The notes under the pieces were generated by a model that was given only the letters and a program-made list of their open reading frames with translations, was not told the DNA's origin and did no database searches. Source: JAKFEW01 sp036675505 (GTDB taxonomy: Bacteria > Cyanobacteriota > Sericytochromatia > S15B-MN24 > JAQBPE01). From it: a DNA stretch of 12,698 nucleotides. Positions within the stretch are counted from its first letter, which is position 1. Every line of letters starts with the position of its first letter. The stretch is taken from assembly GCA_036675505.1 (NCBI GenBank), contig JAKFEW010000101.1:1-12698 (forward strand). Reading direction: 5' to 3'. Made by a program: the position numbers and the translations under genes. Below, in pieces: positions 6,385-11,968 of the stretch.

Positions 6385-6929
6385 ACCCCGGCTTGCGCTT
6401 GAAGATGGTGCGCGACGACCTCGCCGGCCTGCCCGAGCTGGCGCCACCGCCGCGCAAGCTCACGATCCGCCCCTACGCGCCCGGCGACGAAACCGCCTGG
6501 GCCAGCCTGATCGAGGCGGCCTACCCCGAGATCGGGCCGGATCCTGACCGCTTCGCGCAGGTCTTCGGGGATGACCGCGCGGCGCTGCCCGAGCGCCTGG
6601 GCTTCCTGGTCACCGCCGAGGGCGACCAGGTGCTGGGCACGGCTGCCGCCTGGTGCGGCGGCGCGGAAGGCCGCGCGGACCAGGGCCGCATCCACTGGGT
6701 CGCGATCCACCCCGACGTGCAGGGCGCGGGCCTCTCGCGGCCGCTGGTCGTCTGGGCGCTGCACCGGCTCGCGGCCCTCGGGCACCGCGACGCGTACCTG
6801 ATGACCGAAGACTTCCGGCTGCCGGCGATCGGGTTGTACCGCACGCTGGGCTTCCGACCGGAGCCGCGCGACGAGACGGAGGAGCAGGCCTGGGCGGAGA
6901 TCCTGCCTTTGCTCGCGGGGCGAGGCTAG
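6381..6929 (+). CDS. GNAT-family N-acetyltransferase
   Basis: 182 residues. A typical GNAT start, L-T-I-R-P-Y-A-P-G-D, begins at about 27. Motif A at 104-122 reads I-H-W-V-A-I-H-P-D-V-Q-G-A-G-L-S-R, which includes the acetyl-CoA pyrophosphate loop (Q-G-A-G-L-S). Motif B at about 149-158 reads A-I-G-L-Y-R-T-L-G-F. The family moves acetyl from acetyl-CoA to an amine; the acceptor cannot be read. It is coupled by a 4-base overlap to the membrane protein gene upstream, so the acceptor may be linked to that protein, but this is inference only. The stop is TAG, and the final codons form the left arm of a strong hairpin. Confidence 0.85.
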   Translation: MNPGLRLKMVRDDLAGLPELAPPPRKLTIRPYAPGDETAWASLIEAAYPEIGPDPDRFAQVFGDDRAALPERLGFLVTAEGDQVLGTAAAWCGGAEGRADQGRIHWVAIHPDVQGAGLSRPLVVWALHRLAALGHRDAYLMTEDFRLPAIGLYRTLGFRPEPRDETEEQAWAEILPLLAGRG

Positions 6930-6944
6930 CCGCGCCCCGCGAGC
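6911..6944. terminator. strong 12-bp perfect hairpin over the GNAT stop codon
   Basis: GCTCGCGGGGCG (6911-6922) and CGCCCCGCGAGC (6933-6944) are perfect reverse complements around a 10-base loop. The left arm lies in the last codons of the acetyltransferase gene. The plus-strand sequence after it (aacgaccttacttctt) is only moderately T-rich. As it lies between convergent genes it could end both transcripts or protect both mRNA ends. Confidence 0.6.
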
Positions 6945-6951
6945 AACGACC

Positions 6952-8049
6952 TTACTTCTTGAGCTTCTTCGCCGCCGCCTCGGCGCGCGCGCGCGTCGCC
7001 TTGTCGAACGACGCGAGCAGGCGCTTCGCGGACGCGTCGGCGGTGTTGCCCGAGCACACCGCGTAGTAGGCGTAGGCCATCACCGGGTCGGCGGGGCCGC
7101 CGAGGCCCTTCTCGTAGAGCCGGGCGAGCCGGATCGGGTTCGGCAGGAACGTGTCCCTTTCGTGGGCCTTGCGCAGCCAGGCGCGCGCCTGCGTGTAGTC
7201 CTGCGGCAGGCCGTCGCCCTCTTCGTACATCTCGCCGAGCATCTTGAAGCCGAGCAGCACGTCCTGCCCGACGAGCTTGCGGGCCCATTCGGCCGCCTCC
7301 GCGGGTCGGCGCTCCACCCCCGGCCCGCCGAGGCGCAGGAGCTTCGCGAGCCCGGCCATGCCGTTGGGGTCCTTGGCGTCGGCGGCCTTGCGGTACCAGC
7401 GCAGCGCCTCGGGGCCATCGATCGGCGTGCCCTTGCCCTCCGCGAGCCGATCGGCGTAAGCGACCATGCTGCCGACGTCGCCCGTCTCGGCGGCCTTGCG
7501 GCGCCAGGCGGTCGCCTTCCATTGGTCGGCCGGCAGCGCTTCGCCGACGCCCATGTCCCACAGGTTGGCGAGCTCGTTGACCGCGTTCGCCTCGCCGGCT
7601 GCGGCGAGCCGCTCGAGGATCGCGACGGCCTCGCGCGCCTCGGCGGTGGTGCCATCCTGGCGGAGGATCTCGGCGACCTTGAACGACGACGAGGTCGCGA
7701 TCGACGTCACGTCGCCCTGCGAGACCTCGGCCTTGCGGGCCCACTTGAGCGCCTCGTCGCGGTTGTAGGCGTTGGTTTCGCCGTATTGGTTGCTCAGCAC
7801 CTCGGCGAGGTGGAACATCGCCTGGCCGTGGCCACGCTCCGCGGCCTGGCGGTGCAGCTTGAGCGCCTTGGCGAGCGCGTCGAGGGTGGCGGCTTCCTCG
7901 ATCTTGGTCGCGCGGTCGTAGAGCTCCTGTGGCGTCTCGGCCGTCGCGGCGGCGCCGATCGATCCGGGCTTAGCGGCGGCCGCGAGGGCATTCGGTGCCG
8001 CGATTAGCAAGCAAGCGATAGCCACGGCCGGGATCAAACGATTGTTCAT
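6952..8049 (-). CDS. secreted Sel1-repeat protein (first of a paralogous pair)
   Basis: 365 residues with a signal peptide (about 1-23, A-L-A-A-A). The rest is about seven or eight Sel1-like helical repeats, recognisable by A-x-x-W-x-R-K-A-A-E and L-G-E-M-Y-E-E-G-D-G-L-P-Q-D spaced at about 36 residues. One example is A-L-R-W-Y-R-K-A-A-D. The last repeat reads L-Y-E-K-G-L-G-G-P-A-D-P. A Lys/Arg/Ala-rich helix ends the protein. Sel1 proteins are solenoid scaffolds for protein-protein contacts, here probably periplasmic; no partner is known. AGGAGGAGGAG immediately before ATG 8049 gives a very strong ribosome site, in contrast to the apparently leaderless hydrolase gene on the other strand. Confidence 0.85.
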   Translation of the reverse strand: MNNRLIPAVAIACLLIAAPNALAAAAKPGSIGAAATAETPQELYDRATKIEEAATLDALAKALKLHRQAAERGHGQAMFHLAEVLSNQYGETNAYNRDEALKWARKAEVSQGDVTSIATSSSFKVAEILRQDGTTAEAREAVAILERLAAAGEANAVNELANLWDMGVGEALPADQWKATAWRRKAAETGDVGSMVAYADRLAEGKGTPIDGPEALRWYRKAADAKDPNGMAGLAKLLRLGGPGVERRPAEAAEWARKLVGQDVLLGFKMLGEMYEEGDGLPQDYTQARAWLRKAHERDTFLPNPIRLARLYEKGLGGPADPVMAYAYYAVCSGNTADASAKRLLASFDKATRARAEAAAKKLKK

Positions 8050-8074
8050 GAACTCCTCCTCCTCTGGTCCAGCC

Positions 8075-8080
8075 TAAATA
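8075..8080 (-). promoter_or_regulatory. candidate -10 (TATTTA) for the 8049(-) Sel1 gene
   Basis: TATTTA on the minus strand, 25 bases before the start codon and upstream of the AGGAGGAGGAG ribosome site. No convincing -35 can be seen. It lies only 14 bases from the opposing -10 of the hydrolase gene, so the two divergent promoters must overlap. Confidence 0.4.
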
Positions 8081-8094
8081 CCCATCCGTCGCGG

Positions 8095-8100
8095 TACCAT
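8095..8100 (+). promoter_or_regulatory. candidate -10 (TACCAT) of a leaderless promoter for the 8107(+) gene
   Basis: TACCAT, exactly 6 bases (GGCGGC), then ATG: the same geometry as the 5850(-) gene. There is no Shine-Dalgarno. The ATG within tacc-ATG-g (8099) is out of frame. Confidence 0.45.
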
Positions 8101-8106
8101 GGCGGC

Positions 8107-9045
8107 ATGACCCAGATTCCCGCCCCGCCGCCCGCGATCGTCCAGCCCGCGCACCGGCCGTCCTCGCTCACGGCCGAGCTGCTCACGCGCCCGCGCACCC
8201 ACGACGTGGCGGCGAACGGGCTGCGCTTCACCTACCGCGAGTGGGGCCACCCGGACGCGCCGCTGGTGCTCTGCCTGCACGGCTTCCCGGACTCGCCCGC
8301 CACCTGGGACCGCCTGGGCCCGGCCCTCGCGCGCGCAGGCTACCGCGTGGTCGCGCCCTGGATGCGCGGCTACCACCCGACCGAGGCGCCCGCCACGGAT
8401 GACTACGGGGCGAAGACGCTGGGCGAGGATGCCCTCGCGCTGATTTCGGCGCTGGGCGCCCAGCGCGCCGTGGTGATCGGCCATGACTGGGGCGCTTTGG
8501 CCGCGATGTCGGCGGCGGTGCTCGCGCCCGAGCGGGTGATCAAGCTGGTCACGGTGGCGATCCCGCACCCTGGCGCCGTGAGCCCGGAGTTCGTCTTCCG
8601 GGCGCACCACTTCCTCACGCTGCCGCTCCCCGGCGCCGTCGGCCGGCTCGCGGCGAACGACTATGCCGAGGTCGCGGCGATCGTCAGGCGCTGGGCGCCG
8701 AATTGGCAGCCGACCCCCGCGACCATCGAGGAGATGAAGCGGGCCTTCCGGGTGCCGGGCGGGGCGCGGGCGATCCTCGGCTACTACCGCGCGCTCGTCG
8801 CGGGCGCGCTCCGCGGCGGCGAGCCCGAGGGCCTCGCCAGGCGCCCGATCACCGTGTCGACGCTGGCCGTGTACGGAAGCGCGGACGGCGCGGTGGACGC
8901 GCAGTACTACGCGGGCACACCGGCGTTCTTCACCAGGCGCTACGAGCAGGTCGCGTTCGATGGCGCGGGCCACTTCCCGCACGTCGAGGAGCCGGCCCGC
9001 TTCGAGGAGGCCGTGCTGAACTTCCTGTTGCCGCCGCCGCCCTAA
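8107..9045 (+). CDS. alpha/beta hydrolase, epoxide-hydrolase-like
   Basis: 312 residues with no signal peptide, so probably cytosolic. The H-G-F-P-D oxyanion motif is at 58-62. The nucleophile elbow G-H-D127-W-G has Asp rather than Ser, as in soluble epoxide hydrolases and haloalkane dehalogenases. The cap region contains the A-I-L-G-Y-Y-R-A pattern common in epoxide hydrolases, whose cap tyrosines activate the epoxide. The acid is probably within G-S-A-D-G-A-V-D, and the base is H289 in G-A-G-H-F-P-H-V-E-E. Known family chemistry is hydrolysis of an epoxide to a diol; the substrate is unknown. The TAA stop overlaps the TAG of the convergent Sel1 gene by two bases. The start is ATG 8107, the only sensible one, and appears leaderless. 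Confidence 0.88.
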   Translation: MTQIPAPPPAIVQPAHRPSSLTAELLTRPRTHDVAANGLRFTYREWGHPDAPLVLCLHGFPDSPATWDRLGPALARAGYRVVAPWMRGYHPTEAPATDDYGAKTLGEDALALISALGAQRAVVIGHDWGALAAMSAAVLAPERVIKLVTVAIPHPGAVSPEFVFRAHHFLTLPLPGAVGRLAANDYAEVAAIVRRWAPNWQPTPATIEEMKRAFRVPGGARAILGYYRALVAGALRGGEPEGLARRPITVSTLAVYGSADGAVDAQYYAGTPAFFTRRYEQVAFDGAGHFPHVEEPARFEEAVLNFLLPPPP

Positions 9046-10139
9046 GGCTGGTCGGCCTGCCAGGTGCGGTAGTCCTCGACGGCCTTCGCGAGGGCCTTGC
9101 GCTGGTCGGGCGTCAGCGTCTTGGCGAGTCGCTCGGCGGCCTGGCGGGCCTCCGCGGTGACGCTCAGGCTGTACCACTTGCAGGCCTCGAAGGCGTCAGC
9201 GGGGCCGCCGAGGCCCTTCTCGAAGAGACGGCCGAGCGGCTCGCTCGCCACCATGTTGCCCTCGTCGAGCGATTTGCGGTAGCAGCGGCGCGCTTCGGCG
9301 AGGTCCTGGCGCAGGCCGTCGCCCTTCTCGGCGAGCTCGGCCAAAAGGAACCAGGCCTCCTCGTCGCGGCGCTCCGCGGCCGCACGCAGCCAGCGGACGG
9401 CGGCTTCGGGGGCGCGCTTCAGCCCGGGGGGCGGGTCGAGCCACAGGGTCGCGAGCGCGATGCAGGCCGAGTCGCGCTGCTGCGCGGCGGCCTTCTCGTA
9501 CCAGCGGGCCGCCGCGACCGGGTCGGCGGCCGTGCCGCGGCCGGTCTGCAGCCGCGCGGCGTATTCTTCCTGGGCGTCGCCGTCGCCCTTCTCGGCGAGC
9601 ACGCCGAACCACTTCGTCGCGCGCGCCTGGTCGGCGGGCAGGCCGGCGGGTGCTGGCCAGTCGTTGGCCGACATGGCCGCGAGCCGGCCCATCGCGGCCG
9701 GGTGGCCGGCTTCGGCGGCGCGGGTCCACAGGGCGATCGCCTCCTGCGCGTCCTGCTTGTTCGCGCCGAACGCCAGGGTGTGGGCGAGCCAGAACCAGGC
9801 GTCGGCCCCGCCCTTCTCACCGGCCCGACGCAGCCAGGCGATCGCCCCGGCGCGGTCGTACACGCCGTTCGACGGCTCACCGCACAGCGCGCCGAGCTGG
9901 ATCTGCGCCGGCACGTGCCCGCGCTGGGCCGCGCGGACCAGCAGCGGGACGGCCTTCTTGGCGGCGTCGTCCTCGTGCGCTTCGAGCAGCTTCAAGGCCT
10001 GCGCGAGCAGGGCCTCCACCGGTTCGGTGTCCGCGGCCTGGGCGACCGTCGCGGGGGCCGGGACGGCCGCCCAGGCGGGCATGGCGGCGCCGACGGCGGC
10101 GGTGAGCAAGAGGGTGAAAGCGAGCGACGAGCGGGACAT
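9042..10139 (-). CDS. secreted Sel1-repeat protein (second of a paralogous pair)
   Basis: 365 residues, exactly the length of the protein at 6952-8049. It has a signal peptide (about 1-24, A-W-A-A), a short Ala/Glu-rich spacer, then Sel1-like repeats. Examples are A-I-A-W-L-R-R-A-G-E-K-G-G, A-A-R-W-Y-E-K-A-A-A and L-A-E-L-A-E-K-G-D-G-L-R-Q-D. The last unit ends L-F-E-K-G-L-G-G-P-A-D, matching the other copy. A C-terminal helix follows (L-T-P-D-Q-R-K-A-L-A-K-A-V). GGAGG six bases before ATG 10139 sets the start. It is the third gene of a minus-strand series after the phosphatase and the 323-residue lipoprotein, separated from the latter by 72 bases, so it could be cotranscribed or use its own promoter. 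Confidence 0.85.
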   Translation of the reverse strand: MSRSSLAFTLLLTAAVGAAMPAWAAVPAPATVAQAADTEPVEALLAQALKLLEAHEDDAAKKAVPLLVRAAQRGHVPAQIQLGALCGEPSNGVYDRAGAIAWLRRAGEKGGADAWFWLAHTLAFGANKQDAQEAIALWTRAAEAGHPAAMGRLAAMSANDWPAPAGLPADQARATKWFGVLAEKGDGDAQEEYAARLQTGRGTAADPVAAARWYEKAAAQQRDSACIALATLWLDPPPGLKRAPEAAVRWLRAAAERRDEEAWFLLAELAEKGDGLRQDLAEARRCYRKSLDEGNMVASEPLGRLFEKGLGGPADAFEACKWYSLSVTAEARQAAERLAKTLTPDQRKALAKAVEDYRTWQADQP

Positions 10140-10162
10140 GCGGATCCTCCGAGGGTCCTCGC

Positions 10163-10168
10163 AGCATA
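10163..10168 (-). promoter_or_regulatory. candidate -10 (TATGCT) for the 10139(-) Sel1 gene
   Basis: TATGCT lies 24 bases before the start codon, a similar distance to that of the TATTTA of the other Sel1 gene. No matching -35 is visible. Confidence 0.3.
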
Positions 10169-10211
10169 CCCGCGACGCCCGTCACCTACCCGGCCTGGTC
10201 GCCCGATCGCC

Positions 10212-11183
10212 TCACAGGTTGCTGATCAGCCCGCCCGCCTGGTTGCTCGGCGAGCCCTGGTTGCCGACCAACGCCCCGGCGTTCCAGTAGTCTGGCCCCC
10301 AGCCCACGTCGCCCCGCTGCCGGCTGGTGTCGATGAACCCGATCGTGCGGTCATTGTAGTCGTCGAGCACGTGGTAGACGCCGGGCGCGGGCAGCGGCAG
10401 GGTCACCTCGTCGGCAGCGGTGCCCATCCCCTCGACTTCCATCACCTCCATGGCGAGATGAATCGTGGTGCCGCGGGTGTAGGCCCGGGGAATCGGCGCA
10501 AACGTCTTCTGCCGCGGCACCGCGCGCCAATCGCCGGCGAGCTTGAGCGTGAGCTGCTCTTTGCCTGCCCACCAGTTCCGCACAGCGGTCAGCGGCAGCG
10601 GGAAGCGCCGCGGATCGAGGCTCGCGCGTGGAATCGGCCAGGCGAAATATTCGCAGAGCGCCAGCCCGATCGTGAACACGCCACAGCGGTCGGTTGGGCC
10701 GGGCTGGATGTACAACGCATAGGTGTGATCCGAGTAGACCGCCTCGCTGCCGAGCTTCTCGGGCACGGTGAATGGCAGATCGAAAGCGCCGTCGGCACTG
10801 ACAGTGACGTCGCCCAGCCGCACGGCGTCCCCGGGCACGCAGATCGGCACCTTGCCGCGGCTGGCCCGGTCGGGCGGGAGCGCGGGGCCGAACCACACGG
10901 TCGCCGCGCCCCAGTCGTAGTCCCGGATCTGCAAGGTCGTCCGGCCGCCGGGGCACGGCAGCAGGGGGGCGACTTGGAGTCGCGGGCTGCGCCGGGGGCC
11001 CCGGTCCGCGACGACGGCGGGCGGCGCGGTCGTCGGCTGCGTCGCGGGCGTGGACGGCGATGCGCCCGCGGCGAGCACCGCGGGCGGCAGGGGGGGAGCC
11101 GATGGGGCGGGTGGCAGGGGGGTGGCCGCCACGCAGCCCAACATGAGGGTGGTGATCGCCCCGCAGACGATGCGGCGCGTCAT
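10212..11183 (-). CDS. predicted lipoprotein of unknown function, coupled to the phosphatase gene
   Basis: 323 residues. The lipobox L-M-L-G-C places the lipidated Cys at 17. A low-complexity Pro/Ala/Thr linker (about 20-65) follows, then a globular domain of about 250 residues. Four Cys after the lipobox (in L-P-C-P-G, P-I-C-V-P, D-R-C-G-V and A-L-C-E-Y) could form two disulfides, fitting a periplasmic or surface location. A V-S-A-D-G-A-F-D-L-P-F-T-V-P-E segment resembles a beta-sandwich (Ig-like) edge. The C-terminus is Gly/Asn-rich (V-G-N-Q-G-S-P-S-N-Q). I do not recognise the family. The ATG is 10 bases after the phosphatase stop and lacks its own ribosome site, so translation is probably coupled. 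Confidence 0.75.
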   Translation of the reverse strand: MTRRIVCGAITTLMLGCVAATPLPPAPSAPPLPPAVLAAGASPSTPATQPTTAPPAVVADRGPRRSPRLQVAPLLPCPGGRTTLQIRDYDWGAATVWFGPALPPDRASRGKVPICVPGDAVRLGDVTVSADGAFDLPFTVPEKLGSEAVYSDHTYALYIQPGPTDRCGVFTIGLALCEYFAWPIPRASLDPRRFPLPLTAVRNWWAGKEQLTLKLAGDWRAVPRQKTFAPIPRAYTRGTTIHLAMEVMEVEGMGTAADEVTLPLPAPGVYHVLDDYNDRTIGFIDTSRQRGDVGWGPDYWNAGALVGNQGSPSNQAGGLISNL

Positions 11184-11193
11184 GCGCCGGGCG

Positions 11194-11853
11194 TTACTCG
11201 CGATCCCAGCCGCCGAAGGCCGGCACGAGCTCCGCGAACTCCTCGTCGCGCTTGCGCTTCTTCGCGTCCGCGGCCTTGCCGTACTCGAGCACGAACTTCG
11301 CGTAGTGCGGGTAGTCGGCCTTCTTGAAGCCGAACGACTCCATCTCCTTGAAGGCCTTCTCGTTGGTCCAGCCGTTCTGGGTGATGCGGTACAGCGACAC
11401 CATCGTGCCGGTGCGGTCGCGGCCGCGCTTGCAGTGCACGATCGCGGGCAGGTTCGCCTCGTCCGCGAACACGGCGAGGTACTTCTTCACCATCGACGCG
11501 GGCGGCTCCTTGGCGAAGGGCAGCGGGATGTGCACGAACTTGATGCCGTTCTTCTTGGCCAAGACCTGCTCGTTCTTCACGACAGGCGCTTCCGAGCCGC
11601 CGTTGAACTGCAAGGTGATGTCGGTCTTGATGCCCAGGCGCGCGAAGGCGGCCATGTCCTCTGCGCTCGGCACGCCGCAGCGGTAGAGGTTCTTGTCCAC
11701 CTGGCGGAAGTTCTCCGCGGCGACGGTGGGAGCCTTGAGCTTGAGGCCTTCGACCGAACCCGCGCCACGCGCGGCGCCGAACGGGCCGGCGGCGGTGCCG
11801 CAGCCGGCGAGCAGCGTCACGGCGAGCAGGGTGGTGGTGATCAAGCGGTGCAT
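11194..11853 (-). CDS. lipobox-bearing dual-specificity-type (PFA-DSP/Siw14-like) phosphatase
   Basis: 219 residues. The signal ends in lipobox L-L-A-G-C (Cys 18). The catalytic domain covers about 45-205. It opens with N-F-R-Q-V-D-K-N-L-Y-R-C-G-V-P-S, then A-R-L-G-I-K-T-D-I-T-L, and carries the P-loop H140-C141-K-R-G-R-D-R147-T-G, the C-x5-R signature of cysteine-dependent phosphatases. The opening block and H-C-K-R-G resemble the plant and fungal atypical DSP (PFA-DSP/Siw14) family, which includes inositol-pyrophosphate phosphatases. Substrate here is unknown: phosphotyrosine or inositol phosphates are possibilities. AAGGAGG five bases before ATG 11853 sets the start. An array of CTTAA-type repeats begins 42 bases upstream. 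It is the first gene of an operon with the lipoprotein at 10212. Confidence 0.85.
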   Translation of the reverse strand: MHRLITTTLLAVTLLAGCGTAAGPFGAARGAGSVEGLKLKAPTVAAENFRQVDKNLYRCGVPSAEDMAAFARLGIKTDITLQFNGGSEAPVVKNEQVLAKKNGIKFVHIPLPFAKEPPASMVKKYLAVFADEANLPAIVHCKRGRDRTGTMVSLYRITQNGWTNEKAFKEMESFGFKKADYPHYAKFVLEYGKAADAKKRKRDEEFAELVPAFGGWDRE

Positions 11854-11894
11854 GCGGGCCTCCTTCGGACGATTTTCTTGTCCTGGCGATTCCG

Positions 11895-11966
11895 TTAAGC
11901 CTTGCTCAGTTTCACGTTAAGGTTCGGCTAAGAATCGAGGACGTCCGGGGTTCAGGTCCGGTTAAG
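11895..11966 (-). promoter_or_regulatory. six CTTAA-type direct repeats upstream of the phosphatase gene
   Basis: Read on the minus strand the pentamers are CTTAA (11966), CTGAA (11955), CTTAG (11932), CTTAA (11921), CTGAG (11909) and CTTAA (11899). The steps are 11, 23, 11, 12 and 10 bases, all close to whole turns of DNA. The central pair, CTTAGCCGAACCTTAA, closely matches the PmrA/QseB-type CTTAA-N6-CTTAA box and the first unit of the array at 762. The whole array occupies most of the 115-bp gap between the M15 peptidase gene and the phosphatase gene. Confidence 0.65.
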
Positions 11967-11968
11967 CC

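Noticed and set aside
2059..9845. Four copies of GCGATCGC (2059, 4337, 9733, 9838), the cyanobacterial HIP1 word
   Set aside because: The count is somewhat above chance, but GCG-ATC-GC is a common Ala-Ile-Ala or Arg/Asp codon string in GC-rich genes. Four copies cannot support a cyanobacterial assignment.
8703..11327. An 874-codon open frame on the plus strand
   Set aside because: It overlaps the end of the hydrolase and runs antisense to a Sel1 gene and a lipoprotein gene that have signal peptides and ribosome sites. The translation is low-complexity Gly/Arg/Ala.
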